Program-made: the position numbers and the translations under genes | In this document: positions 1 through 8,480 of the stretch, one piece after another | Position numbering within the stretch: position 1 is the first letter of the stretch | Layout: every line of letters starts with the position of its first letter | Notes under the pieces: generated by a model | What the model saw: the letters and a program-made list of their open reading frames with translations, nothing else | Database searches by the model: none | Told to the model about the DNA's origin: nothing | Source: Pseudomonas caricapapayae | GTDB lineage: Bacteria; Pseudomonadota; Gammaproteobacteria; Pseudomonadales; Pseudomonadaceae | Reading direction: 5' to 3' | Length of the DNA: 64,000 nt | Assembly (NCBI RefSeq): GCF_001400735.1 | Contig: NZ_LJPW01000035.1 | Coordinates: 1-64,000, forward strand

Positions 1-251
1 TGACCGTGCGCGCACGGGCATTCGAGAACCACTGCTATGTGGTGTACGCCAACTACTGCGGCAGCGAGGGCGAGATTCGTTATTGCGGGCTCAGCAGCCT
101 CTGCGCACCGGACGGCAGCCGCCCGGTGCTGGCTGGTCAGGACGAAGCACTGCTGGTCGGCACGCTGGACAAGGCGCTGCTGGCCCAGGCCAGAACTGCG
201 AACGACTACTTCGTGGACCGTCGGCCTGCACTTTATGCGCCGCTGACTTGA
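1..251 (+). CDS. Carbon-nitrogen hydrolase (nitrilase superfamily), 3' end only
   Basis: This is the last 82 or so codons of a gene that begins before the window; the reading frame is open from base 3 to the TGA at 249-251. The stretch RAFENHCYVVYANYCG is the conserved late strand/helix of nitrilase-fold amidohydrolases, followed by the typical 'dates of release' tail (D-E-A-L-L-V-G-T-L-D). The catalytic Glu, Lys and Cys lie upstream and cannot be seen. Family members hydrolyse amides or nitriles in the cytoplasm. A gene of this kind stands just before pqqF in P. syringae (from memory, not checked). Substrate unknown. Confidence 0.75.
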   Translation, partial: TVRARAFENHCYVVYANYCGSEGEIRYCGLSSLCAPDGSRPVLAGQDEALLVGTLDKALLAQARTANDYFVDRRPALYAPLT

Positions 252-335
252 TCTGTTTCGCGGGTTTGAGCAGGAGGCTCGCGAACGGGTCAGCTAATCC
301 GCTAGCATGATGCTTTGCTTCGCAACGCTTTCCGG

Positions 336-2657
336 ATGCCCCTGATGCCTGCCGCACACTCCGCTGAACTCAGACGCCTTACGCTGGCCAACGGCCTGAA
401 TGTGGTGCTGTGTCACGAGCCGCGGCTCAAGCGCTGTGCGGCCTCATTGCGCGTGGCAGCAGGCAGCCACGATGCGCCGCAGGCGTGGCCGGGGCTGGCG
501 CATTTTCTGGAACACCTGTTTTTCCTTGGCACCAAGCGGTTCCCTGCCGGGGAAAACCTGATGGCATTCGTGCAACGCCACGGCGGCCAGGTCAATGCCA
601 GTACCCGTGAACGTACCACCGACTTTTTCTTCGAACTGCCGCAGGCAGTCTTCGCCCAGGCACTGGAGCGGCTGTGCGACATGCTCGCCCGGCCGCGCAT
701 GGCCATCGCAGACCAGCTACGCGAGCGTGAAGTGCTGCATGCCGAATTCATCGCCTGGGTCGGCGACAGCGCATCACGCGATCAGGCGCGCCTGCTGACA
801 CCGGTCAACCCACAGCATCCACTGCGCGGTTTTCACGCGGGCAATCGTTACAGCCTGTCAGTGCCCAATCCTGCATTCCAGCAAGCACTGAAGGACTTTT
901 ATCGATGCTTCTATCAGGCCGGTCAGATGACCCTGTGCCTGAGCGGGCCGCAATCGGTGGCTGAGCTGGAAGCGTTGGCAACGAGTCATGGCGCGTTATT
1001 CGCCAATGGGATGAAGGTCCAACAGCGCACGCCTCCACCACTGATTGCGCGCCGTCTGCAGCAAATTGGCGATCAAAGCCACCTGCTGTTTGCCTGCGAG
1101 AATCTGCCGGACAGGGCTGACGAGGCGGTGGCGTTCTTCTGTCACTGGCTCAATGCAGCACAGCCGGGCGGCCTGATTGCGGAGCTGGTCGAACGGGGCC
1201 TCGTCAACTCGCTGAAAGCCGCACCGCTGTATCAGTTTGGCGGGCAGCTGTTGCTTGATATCGAGTGCCAAGGCGCCAGCGCGGACGCTCCCGCCATCCG
1301 CAACCTGTTTTTCAGCTGGCTCGATTTTTTCAAGATGCATTGGCCTGCGCTGATCGAGCAATACCAGCGCCTGGAACAACGCCGTCTGCAAATGAGCGGA
1401 GCGCTGGCCCTGGCAAATCATTACTGTCGCGAGACGCCTGCGCAGTTGAGCGACCAAGGCAAAGAAGCGTTACGTGCGCTGCTTGCATGGCTCACACCCG
1501 ACGCACGGGTCAGTTCTACGGTGGTCGGCGACCTCGACATAGAGCCAGTCGAATGGCGTCTGCCAGCACCAAACCCGTTTCTTGGCGCGGCATCGGGGAA
1601 CAGCGAGGAAGCCGCGCTTTACCTGCGTTGGGAGCTGCCCTCCGCACAGCCTGCCCTCTGGCGGATGCTCCATGCAGGGCTCAAGCCATTGATCGAAGAC
1701 GCCCGTCAGGCCGGAGTCGTCCTGACGTTCAGTGCTTACGGCCCTTACTGGCAGCTGCAATTGAACGGCCTGCGAGCCCCAATGGTTGCAGTTATCGAAC
1801 ATGGCCTGCATCGCCTGCAACACCCAGATCCCTCATCACAGGCACATGAAGAGCCCGCGCTGATTCCGATCCGCCAATTGCTCAAGCAGCTTGCCGACCA
1901 TTTCCTGAGCAACGCTGCGCAGCTGGCGATCACTGATCTGCCTGACGTATGGGCAACGTCGCGCTGGATCAGCTTCACCAAGGGTTTCTGCCCTGACAGC
2001 CAGTCCCTGATCGACGCTGCGTTGAATGCAGCACCGGGTACTCGGCAAACAGCCCCCCCCAGGCTGCCCGTCACTCGCTCTGGCAAACGCTGGGCGACTG
2101 AAGCATCGTCTTCATCGGAAGACGCAGTGCTGGTGTTTTGCCCGGCCCCCACGGCCTCCCTTGCAGATGAGGCCGCCTGGCGATTGCTCGCACACGTGTC
2201 ACAGGCACCCTTTTACCGGCGGCTGCGAGTCGAACTGCAATTGGGTTATGCCGTGTTCAGCGGCATCCGACAGATCAACGGCAGTACCGGGTTGCTGTTC
2301 GGCGTCCAGTCGCCCACGTGTAACGCCGGGCAGCTTTTCGAACACATCGAAGCGTTCATCGGCAGCTTGCCCGAGCTAATTCGCGACGCCGATCTGCCTG
2401 AGCAGATAAAAGCCCTTTCAGCTCAGTTCGAGTTGTTTAACCTGCCCGACCAGCAGTTGGCAGACATGCAGTGGCAAGCGCACCTGGCCGGGCATCACGC
2501 CAGCCACCCGGAGACGTTGCAACGCGCTCTGTCAAATCTGGATACACACTCGTTACTCACCGCGTCGGCTCAACTGATCAACGCCACTGGCGGCTGGCTG
2601 ATCGTGGCCAATCGCCCTGCCAGCGCGGCCATCCCGATATCCTTACCTGAACGGTAA
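336..2657 (+). CDS. pqqF: PqqF, M16 zinc metallopeptidase of PQQ biosynthesis
   Basis: The product (773 aa from this start) is a pitrilysin/insulinase (M16) peptidase. The inverted zinc motif HxxEH is visible as H56-F-L-E59-H60, with a downstream zinc-ligand Glu candidate in the helix REREVLHAEF. PqqF is thought to cut the PqqA peptide after PqqE has crosslinked it. Frame-compatible starts are TTG 315, ATG 336 and ATG 345; none has a strong ribosome site, and 336 is chosen because M16 proteins normally begin 10-20 residues before the first beta strand (here L-T-L-A-N-G-L). It lies 135 bp upstream of pqqA on the same strand, the pqqF-A-B-C-D-E order of fluorescent pseudomonads. The C-terminal half is poorly conserved, as is usual for PqqF. 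Confidence 0.92.
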   Translation: MPLMPAAHSAELRRLTLANGLNVVLCHEPRLKRCAASLRVAAGSHDAPQAWPGLAHFLEHLFFLGTKRFPAGENLMAFVQRHGGQVNASTRERTTDFFFELPQAVFAQALERLCDMLARPRMAIADQLREREVLHAEFIAWVGDSASRDQARLLTPVNPQHPLRGFHAGNRYSLSVPNPAFQQALKDFYRCFYQAGQMTLCLSGPQSVAELEALATSHGALFANGMKVQQRTPPPLIARRLQQIGDQSHLLFACENLPDRADEAVAFFCHWLNAAQPGGLIAELVERGLVNSLKAAPLYQFGGQLLLDIECQGASADAPAIRNLFFSWLDFFKMHWPALIEQYQRLEQRRLQMSGALALANHYCRETPAQLSDQGKEALRALLAWLTPDARVSSTVVGDLDIEPVEWRLPAPNPFLGAASGNSEEAALYLRWELPSAQPALWRMLHAGLKPLIEDARQAGVVLTFSAYGPYWQLQLNGLRAPMVAVIEHGLHRLQHPDPSSQAHEEPALIPIRQLLKQLADHFLSNAAQLAITDLPDVWATSRWISFTKGFCPDSQSLIDAALNAAPGTRQTAPPRLPVTRSGKRWATEASSSSEDAVLVFCPAPTASLADEAAWRLLAHVSQAPFYRRLRVELQLGYAVFSGIRQINGSTGLLFGVQSPTCNAGQLFEHIEAFIGSLPELIRDADLPEQIKALSAQFELFNLPDQQLADMQWQAHLAGHHASHPETLQRALSNLDTHSLLTASAQLINATGGWLIVANRPASAAIPISLPER

Positions 2658-2792
2658 CGGTCTTTTCTGCAGATTCCGATCCTGAAGAATGGCTAAATTG
2701 AGTAACATAGCTCCCTAACTATCTGAACGTATGCCTTCAGCGATGCACTAAGATGTAGTCACCAACCGCAGCACTTATCCGAGGAGATTTTT
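2658..2792 (+). promoter_or_regulatory. pqqF-pqqA intergenic region, probable pqqA promoter
   Basis: 135 bp between pqqF and pqqA. It is AT-richer than its flanks (TTGAGTAACATAGC around 2698, TAAGAT at 2750) and ends in a strong ribosome site, GAGGAG at 2781-2786, seven bases before the pqqA ATG. No clear -35/-10 pair can be fixed by eye, so the promoter itself is an inference from the gap and from the need for a high level of the PqqA substrate peptide. Confidence 0.35.
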
Positions 2793-2867
2793 ATGTCGTG
2801 GACTAAACCTGCTTACACTGATCTGCGTATCGGTTTTGAAGTCACCATGTACTTCGCAAGCCGTTGA
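2793..2867 (+). CDS. pqqA: PqqA, 24-residue precursor peptide of PQQ
   Basis: This small gene encodes 24 residues beginning [14 protein letters not shown] and holding the substrate Glu16 and Tyr20 in the core E-V-T-M-Y. These two side chains are crosslinked by PqqE and become the skeleton of pyrroloquinoline quinone, the redox cofactor of periplasmic glucose and alcohol dehydrogenases. The length and the E-x3-Y spacing are exactly those of the family. A strong ribosome site (GAGGAG) precedes it, and an attenuator hairpin follows 16 bases after the stop, in keeping with a substrate peptide needed in excess over the enzymes. Confidence 0.98.
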
Positions 2868-2883
2868 TTTCAGTGCGCTGTGA

Positions 2884-2909
2884 AGCCTCGGTTCGCCGGG
2901 GCTTTTTTT
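2884..2909 (+). terminator. pqqA-pqqB attenuator / intrinsic terminator
   Basis: Eight-base-pair stem AGCCTCGG / CCGGGGCT (one T-G pair) closed by a TTCG tetraloop at 2892-2895 and followed by a run of T's (2903-2909). This is a complete Rho-independent terminator placed between pqqA and pqqB. Since pqqBCDE have no other evident promoter in the 46 bp that remain, partial read-through is the likely way they are expressed, at a lower level than pqqA. Confidence 0.9.
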
Positions 2910-2955
2910 ATGGTTATGGCTGTTTTTTATTTCAGAATGTGTGCCGGGAGCTGTC

Positions 2956-3867
2956 ATGTACATCCAGATTCTAGGTTCTGCTGCGGGCGGTGGATTCCCC
3001 CAGTGGAACTGCAACTGCGTCAACTGCGCAGGCTTTCGCGACGGCAGCCTGCGTGCCCACGCACGGACCCAGTCGTCCATTGCGCTGTCCGACGACGGGA
3101 TCAACTGGGTGCTGTGCAACGCCTCACCGGATATTCGCGCGCAGCTGCAAGGCTTTGCGCCCATGCAGCCTGGACGGGCATTGCGCGATACCGGCATCAG
3201 CGCGATCGTGCTGATGGACAGCCAGATCGACCACACCACCGGCCTGCTCAGCCTGCGCGAAGGCTGCCCGCATCAGGTCTGGTGCACCGACATGGTTCAT
3301 GAGGACCTGAGTACCGGCTTCCCGCTGTTCGAGATGCTCAAGCACTGGAACGGTGGTCTGAACTGGAACCGTATCGAGTTGCAAGGCAGCTTCGTGATCC
3401 CTGCCTGCCCGAACCTGCGCTTCACGCCTTTCCCGCTGCGCAGCGCCGCGCCGCCCTACTCGCCGCACCGCTTCGACCCGCATCCGGGCGATAACATCGG
3501 CCTGCTGGTCGAAGACACTCGCACTGGCGGCAAGCTGTTCTATGCGCCGGGCCTGGGCAAGGTCGATGCAGCGCTGGCGGAAAAGATGCGCGACGCCGAC
3601 TGCCTGCTGGTCGATGGCACGATGTGGGACGACGACGAAATGCAGCGCCGCGGCGTTGGCACTCGCACCGGCCGGGAAATGGGCCATCTGGCACAGAACG
3701 GTCCTGGTGGCATGCTCGAAGTGCTTGAAGGCTTCCCCGAGCAACGCAAGGTGCTTATCCACATCAACAACACCAACCCGATTCTCGACGAAGACTCTCC
3801 GGAGCGCGCGGAGCTGCTTCGCCGCAACGTCGAAGTTGCCTTCGATGGCATGAGTATCGAGCTTTAG
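2956..3867 (+). CDS. pqqB: PqqB, metallo-beta-lactamase-fold PQQ biosynthesis protein
   Basis: 303 residues, beginning [19 protein letters not shown], the invariant PqqB amino end. A GTG 15 bases upstream is also open but would add five non-family residues; the ATG at 2956 has GGGAG upstream. The protein has the metallo-beta-lactamase fold; it is reported to be a hydroxylase acting on the diaminotyrosine intermediate before PqqC (established knowledge, still debated). Conserved Cys pairs (C-N-C-V-N-C near residue 19) are visible. It is followed after 8 bp by pqqC, with which it is surely co-transcribed. Confidence 0.97.
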   Translation: MYIQILGSAAGGGFPQWNCNCVNCAGFRDGSLRAHARTQSSIALSDDGINWVLCNASPDIRAQLQGFAPMQPGRALRDTGISAIVLMDSQIDHTTGLLSLREGCPHQVWCTDMVHEDLSTGFPLFEMLKHWNGGLNWNRIELQGSFVIPACPNLRFTPFPLRSAAPPYSPHRFDPHPGDNIGLLVEDTRTGGKLFYAPGLGKVDAALAEKMRDADCLLVDGTMWDDDEMQRRGVGTRTGREMGHLAQNGPGGMLEVLEGFPEQRKVLIHINNTNPILDEDSPERAELLRRNVEVAFDGMSIEL

Positions 3868-3875
3868 GAGCTGAC

Positions 3876-4631
3876 ATGAGCGACGCGACTGCACTGTCCC
3901 CCGCTGAATTCGAACAGGCCTTGCGCGCCAAGGGTGCTTATTACCATATCTATCACCCGTTCCATGTGGCGATGTACGAAGGACGCGCGACCCGCGAGCA
4001 GATTCAGGGCTGGGTCGCCAACCGTTTCTACTATCAGGTAAACATTCCGCTCAAGGATGCGGCGATTCTGGCCAACTGCCCGGATCGCGAGATTCGTCGC
4101 GAGTGGATACAGCGTCTGCTCGATCATGACGGCGCGCCCGGTGAAGACGGCGGCATCGAAGCCTGGCTGCGCCTCGGCGAAGCCGTAGGGCTGGACCCGG
4201 ACCAACTGCGCTCTCAGGAACTGGTCCTGCCAGGCGTGCGGTTTGCCGTCGACGCGTATGTGAACTTCGCCCGCCGCGCCAACTGGCAGGAAGCGGCCAG
4301 CAGCTCGCTGACCGAACTGTTCGCCCCGCAGATCCACCAGTCGCGCCTGGACAGTTGGCCGCAGCACTATCCGTGGATCGACCCGGCAGGCTACGAGTAT
4401 TTCCGCACCCGCCTGGGTCAGGCCCGACGCGACGTGGAACACGGCCTCGCGATCACGTTACAGCACTACACTACGTACCAGGGCCAGCAACGCATGCTGG
4501 AAATCCTGCAGTTCAAACTCGACATCCTGTGGAGCATGCTGGATGCGATGTCCATGGCCTACGAGTTGAACCGACCGCCGTACCACAGCGTTACAGACCA
4601 GAAGGTCTGGCATAAGGGGATTACGCTATGA
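3876..4631 (+). CDS. pqqC: PqqC, pyrroloquinoline-quinone synthase
   Basis: 251 residues of the heme-oxygenase-like all-helical PqqC family, the usual length. The enzyme catalyses the last step, ring closure and eight-electron oxidation of AHQQ to PQQ with O2 and no metal. The conserved block with Tyr and His residues Y-Y-H-I-Y-H-P-F-H near residue 22 and [13 protein letters not shown] near residue 49 are active-site segments of the family. The start at ATG 3876 has GGAG at 3867-3870. The last four bases (ATGA) are shared with pqqD, so the two are translationally coupled. Confidence 0.98.
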   Translation: MSDATALSPAEFEQALRAKGAYYHIYHPFHVAMYEGRATREQIQGWVANRFYYQVNIPLKDAAILANCPDREIRREWIQRLLDHDGAPGEDGGIEAWLRLGEAVGLDPDQLRSQELVLPGVRFAVDAYVNFARRANWQEAASSSLTELFAPQIHQSRLDSWPQHYPWIDPAGYEYFRTRLGQARRDVEHGLAITLQHYTTYQGQQRMLEILQFKLDILWSMLDAMSMAYELNRPPYHSVTDQKVWHKGITL

Positions 4632-4912
4632 AGCACGATCCGGAGTTCCGGGCTTTGACACCCAAATGGCATCAAGGCTATCGCTTTCAATACGAGCCTG
4701 CGCAAAAAGCCCACGTGGTGCTTTACCCTGAAGGCATGATCAAACTCAATGAAAGCGCGGCCCTGATTGGCGGGCTGATCGATGGGCAACGCACGATCGC
4801 CGCAATTATCCATGAGCTTCATCAGCAATTCCCCAACGTTCCCGAACTGGGCATGGACGTCGACGAGTTCATGGAAGGTGCCAAAAAGAAAAACTGGATC
4901 GATCTTGTCTGA
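4628..4912 (+). CDS. pqqD: PqqD, PqqA-binding peptide chaperone
   Basis: 94 residues. PqqD is a RiPP recognition element: it holds the PqqA peptide and presents it to PqqE. The family pattern can be read along the chain: [12 protein letters not shown] near the start, then [14 protein letters not shown] and a helix with D-V-D-E-F near the end. It overlaps pqqC by four bases and ends one base before the pqqE start codon, giving tight coupling of the D and E products, which act as a complex. Confidence 0.97.
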   Translation: MKHDPEFRALTPKWHQGYRFQYEPAQKAHVVLYPEGMIKLNESAALIGGLIDGQRTIAAIIHELHQQFPNVPELGMDVDEFMEGAKKKNWIDLV

Positions 4913-4913
4913 C

Positions 4914-6074
4914 ATGACCCCTGTGCCCAACGGCCCCCTTATTCCGCCCACGCCCGAGGTCGGCCTGCCGCTGTGGCTGCTCGCCGAGCTGACCTATCGC
5001 TGCCCGCTGCAATGCCCTTATTGCTCTAACCCGCTGGATTTCGCCAGACAGGGCCAGGAGTTGACCACCGAGCAGTGGTTCAAGGTCATGCAGCAAGCGC
5101 GTGAAATGGGTGCGGCGCAGATCGGTTTTTCCGGCGGCGAGCCGCTGGTGCGCCAGGACCTCGCCGAGCTGATCGCCGAGGCGCGGCGTCTGGGGTTCTA
5201 CACCAACCTGATCACCTCGGGCATCGGCCTGACCGAAGAGAAGATCATCGCCTTCAAGGAAGCAGGGCTGGACCACATCCAGATCAGCTTTCAGGCCAGC
5301 GACGAGCAGGTCAACAACATGCTGGCCGGCTCGAAAAAAGCCTTCGCGCAGAAGCTCGAGATGGCCAGGGCGGTAAAGAAGCACGGTTATCCGATGGTGC
5401 TGAACTTCGTCACCCACCGCCACAACATCGACAAGATCGACAAGATCATCGAGCTGTGTCTCGCGCTGGAAGCGGACTTCGTTGAACTGGCAACCTGTCA
5501 GTTCTACGGCTGGGCGCACCTGAACCGCGTTGGTCTGCTGCCGACCAAAGATCAACTGGTACGTGCCGAAGCTGTCACCAATGAATACCGCGACCGGCTG
5601 ACAGCGGAAAACCATCCGTGCAAGCTGATCTTCGTCACCCCTGATTATTACGAAGAGCGCCCCAAGGCGTGCATGAACGGCTGGGGCAACATCTTCCTGA
5701 CCGTGACGCCGGACGGCACCGCGCTGCCCTGCCACGGCGCGCGACAGATGCCGATCCAGTTTCCCAATGTGCGTGATCACAGCATGCAGCACATCTGGTA
5801 CGACTCGTTTGGCTTCAATCGCTTTCGCGGTTACGACTGGATGCCTGAGCCGTGCCGCTCGTGTGACGAGAAGGAAAAAGACTTCGGCGGCTGTCGCTGT
5901 CAGGCCTTCATGCTGACCGGTGACGCCGCCAATGCCGACCCGGTGTGCAGCAAGTCCTACCATCACGGAATCATCACTCAGGCTCGTGACGAGTCCGAAA
6001 CCGCTACTCAAACCATTGAAGAGCTGGCCTTTCGCAATGACCGAAACTCACGACTCATCGCAAAATCCTCCTGA
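4914..6074 (+). CDS. pqqE: PqqE, radical SAM enzyme that crosslinks PqqA
   Basis: 386 residues from ATG 4914, one base after the pqqD stop. The radical-SAM cluster motif CxxxCxxC is visible as C-P-L-Q-C-P-Y-C near residue 28, followed by the G-G-E-P SAM-binding motif. The carboxyl third is a SPASM domain with Cys-rich segments (P-C-H-G-A and C-R-S-C-D-E-K...G-G-C-R-C-Q), which carries two auxiliary iron-sulfur clusters. The enzyme forms the C-C bond between Glu16 and Tyr20 of PqqA. The open frame extends upstream to 4782 inside pqqD, but that extension is the shadow of pqqD. The end overlaps the next gene by 38 bp. Confidence 0.98.
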   Translation: MTPVPNGPLIPPTPEVGLPLWLLAELTYRCPLQCPYCSNPLDFARQGQELTTEQWFKVMQQAREMGAAQIGFSGGEPLVRQDLAELIAEARRLGFYTNLITSGIGLTEEKIIAFKEAGLDHIQISFQASDEQVNNMLAGSKKAFAQKLEMARAVKKHGYPMVLNFVTHRHNIDKIDKIIELCLALEADFVELATCQFYGWAHLNRVGLLPTKDQLVRAEAVTNEYRDRLTAENHPCKLIFVTPDYYEERPKACMNGWGNIFLTVTPDGTALPCHGARQMPIQFPNVRDHSMQHIWYDSFGFNRFRGYDWMPEPCRSCDEKEKDFGGCRCQAFMLTGDAANADPVCSKSYHHGIITQARDESETATQTIEELAFRNDRNSRLIAKSS

Positions 6075-7863
6075 ACGACTGAGCGCCGCACAAGCGGTCG
6101 CCGCAGGCGTCGACTTTGCCGAACTGGACGCCAGCTCGGCAGGCCTGTTCTGGAACGAATACCGACCCGAAGACGGGGCCTGTCGAATCTGGCACTGGTC
6201 CGCAAACAGCAAACGCTGCCTGACACCTCCAGGCTTCAGCGTTCGCAGCCGGGTGTATGAATACGGTGGCGGCTCGTTCTGTCTGGCTGACGACGCAGTG
6301 GTATTCGTCAATGAGAGTGACCAGCAACTGTACCGTCAGGCGCTGGACGCCAGCGTGCCGGTACAGTTGACGGAGGGCAGCAAACGCTACGGCGGCCTGT
6401 TCTTCAGCGGTGGCCGGATTCTCGCCGTTGAAGAGGACCACAACACGCATCGGCTGGTCGCTATCGACCTGACTGACGGGCAGCGCCAGTTGCTCGCCGA
6501 GGGCGCCGACTTCTACGCGTCGCCGATCATCAGTGCCGACGGCCAGCGTCTGGCCTGGATCGAATGGCAACGGCCGCATCAGCCGTGGACCAGCACCCGG
6601 TTGATGTGTGCCGCGAAACAGGACGATGGCCATTGGGCCTCTGCGCAGTGCGTGGCAGGTAACGGTGCGCAAGAGTCTCTGCAACAGCCGCGTTTCGATG
6701 CCCACGGTCGCCTGTATTGCCTGACCGATCGTGCAGGCTTCTGGCAGCCCTGGGGCGAATCGCCTTCCGGGTTCACGCCACTCCCCGCCCGTCCGGCGGA
6801 TCATGCTTCCGCGCCCTGGCAACTGGGCAGTTGCACCTGGTTGCCGATCAACGATGGCTATCTGGCAAGTTGGTTTGAGGACGGCGCAAGCGTACTGGGG
6901 CTTTGTCAGGCCGATAGCGGTGTTGAAGATTTCAGCGTTGGTTACAGCCGCTTCCGCAGTCTCGCCATCGACGAAGCGTTCGTGTATTGCATCGCAGCAT
7001 CAGCCATCAGCACCTCGGCGGTGGTGGCCATCTCTCGCCACGATGCCAGCGTTCAGGTGCTGGCAGGGGGAGGTTCGCCGTTGCCGCCCGAACAGATCAG
7101 TCGCCCTCAAACGTTGTGTTATCCCAGCGGTGGAGCCGAGGCTTATGGCTACTTCTATCCCGCTATGACCGGCGTGCAAAAACCACCGCTGGTGGTGTTC
7201 ATCCACGGCGGCCCGACCTCTGCCTGCTACCCGGTGCTGGACCCGCGCATCCAGTACTGGACACACCGGGGCTTTGCCGTGGCAGACCTCAACTATCGCG
7301 GCAGCAGCGGCTACGGTCGCGTGTACCGACAAGGCCTGCACCTCACCTGGGGGGTGGCGGACGTAGAGGATGCGTGTGCGGTGGTCAAACATCTGGCCGA
7401 ACGCGGTTTGATTGACGAACGACAGGCTTTTATTCGCGGCGGCAGTGCCGGAGGCTACACCACGCTCTGCGCATTGGCCTTCCACGACGTATTCCGCGCG
7501 GGTGCCAGCCTGTACGGCGTCAGCGATCCGGTGGCGCTGGCCAGGGCCACGCATAAATTCGAGGGCGATTACCTGGACTGGCTGATCGGCGATCCTGACA
7601 AGGACATCGAGCGCTATCGGGCCCGCACACCCCTGTTGCATGCAGACCGCATCAACGTGCCGGTGATTTTCTTTCAGGGTGAGCTGGATGCCGTGGTGGT
7701 GCCAGAGCAGACCCGCACCATGTTCAAGGCCCTGCAAGAAAGCGGTATCAAGACGCAGGCACACTTCTACGCAGACGAACATCATGGGTTCCGCAAGGCG
7801 AGTAACCTGGCAGATGCGCTGGAGAAGGAATGGCGTTTTTATCGCGAAGTGCTGGATGCCTGA
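6037..7863 (+). CDS. S9 family prolyl-oligopeptidase-like serine peptidase (PqqM-type)
   Basis: 608 residues from ATG 6037, which lies inside the end of pqqE. The amino part is a beta-propeller and the carboxyl part an alpha/beta-hydrolase of the acylaminoacyl-peptidase group: nucleophile Ser in G-G-S-A-G-G (around 7440), Asp in G-E-L-D-A-V-V-V-P (around 7680), His in D-E-H-H-G-F (around 7785). A peptidase of this type closes the pqq operon in P. fluorescens, where it has been named pqqM or pqqG. It may trim PqqA-derived peptides, but that is inference. No signal peptide is seen, so it is probably cytoplasmic. Confidence 0.88.
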   Translation: MTETHDSSQNPPERLSAAQAVAAGVDFAELDASSAGLFWNEYRPEDGACRIWHWSANSKRCLTPPGFSVRSRVYEYGGGSFCLADDAVVFVNESDQQLYRQALDASVPVQLTEGSKRYGGLFFSGGRILAVEEDHNTHRLVAIDLTDGQRQLLAEGADFYASPIISADGQRLAWIEWQRPHQPWTSTRLMCAAKQDDGHWASAQCVAGNGAQESLQQPRFDAHGRLYCLTDRAGFWQPWGESPSGFTPLPARPADHASAPWQLGSCTWLPINDGYLASWFEDGASVLGLCQADSGVEDFSVGYSRFRSLAIDEAFVYCIAASAISTSAVVAISRHDASVQVLAGGGSPLPPEQISRPQTLCYPSGGAEAYGYFYPAMTGVQKPPLVVFIHGGPTSACYPVLDPRIQYWTHRGFAVADLNYRGSSGYGRVYRQGLHLTWGVADVEDACAVVKHLAERGLIDERQAFIRGGSAGGYTTLCALAFHDVFRAGASLYGVSDPVALARATHKFEGDYLDWLIGDPDKDIERYRARTPLLHADRINVPVIFFQGELDAVVVPEQTRTMFKALQESGIKTQAHFYADEHHGFRKASNLADALEKEWRFYREVLDA

Positions 7864-7872
7864 TCACGCCGT

Positions 7873-7903
7873 GTGATCGTTCCCGCATGGGGAGAACGAT
7901 CAC
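7873..7903. repeat. Palindromic hairpin after the pqq operon
   Basis: Perfect 9-bp arms GTGATCGTT (7873-7881) and AACGATCAC (7895-7903) around a 13-base centre that itself can pair CCC with GGG. It lies 10 bases after the S9 peptidase stop. There is no T-run, so it is more likely a REP-type element acting as a mRNA 3' end stabiliser than a true intrinsic terminator. Confidence 0.6.
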
Positions 7904-7919
7904 CGCGTACGACAATGTG

Positions 7920-8081
7920 TTACTTACGCGAAACGATGATGTAGATCGCGTGGATGATGCCCGGGATGTAACCCAGCAGGGTCAGCAGAATATTCAGCCA
8001 AAAAGCGCCAGCAAAGCCTACTTGCATGAACACGCCTACCGGAGGCAGCAGAATGGCGAAAATGATACGAATGATGTCCAT
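7920..8081 (-). CDS. YqaE/Pmp3 family small membrane protein
   Basis: Minus-strand gene of 53 codons. The product starts MDIIRIIFAILLPPVGVF and has two hydrophobic helices (residues ~4-26 and ~29-50) separated by a short polar turn, ending V-S-R-K. The L-P-P-V-G-V-F and L-G-Y-I-P-G-I-I-H-A motifs are the signature of the YqaE/Pmp3 (UPF0057) family, tiny inner-membrane proteins linked in yeast and plants to salt and membrane-potential stress. AGGAG lies 8 bases before the ATG. It stands alone, convergent with the pqq genes. Confidence 0.93.
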   Translation of the reverse strand: MDIIRIIFAILLPPVGVFMQVGFAGAFWLNILLTLLGYIPGIIHAIYIIVSRK

Positions 8082-8270
8082 GAAAAGCTCCTGATTGATT
8101 GGCTCTGATTGGCCATACAGCTAATCGACCCTCGCCGTCGGTGAGGGTTCAACCGGCTCTGGCACGACGCCATTATTCTTTCTCGGGAGATGAGCGCTAC
8201 ACGCTCGATGATGCGTGCAAGACAGGAGTTTTGCGGCCAGGGAAGTCCAATCGTTAAAACGCAGACAAAG

Positions 8271-8294
8271 AAAACCCCGCCTAAGCGGGGTTTT
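8271..8294. terminator. Bidirectional intrinsic terminator
   Basis: Ten-base arms AAAACCCCGC (8271-8280) and GCGGGGTTTT (8285-8294) with a CTAA loop. The A-tract and T-tract make it work on both strands. It lies between the yqaE-like gene and the acyl-CoA dehydrogenase ending at 8481, and most plausibly ends the transcript of the latter (minus strand). The remaining bases 8295-8480 hold nothing recognisable. Confidence 0.88.
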
Positions 8295-8480
8295 CCAGAC
8301 TGTTTCCCTGATTTCCCTTTCACCCCGCCATCCTGGCAGGCATCCCTACGTGTCCCTGTTATGTCTTGTTGCGCGTCCTGCGCTACGTCCATGAACAAAG
8401 ATTAACTTTGGATCCCTTTTTTGGGAAGAGGCCGATTTGCGCCACGTCGCGTAAGCAAATGCTTACACGACTTTTTCAAG

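Noticed and set aside
4869..6011. 380-codon minus-strand frame
   Set aside because: Exact antisense shadow of pqqE, whose radical SAM and SPASM motifs prove the plus strand; no ribosome site and no family likeness.
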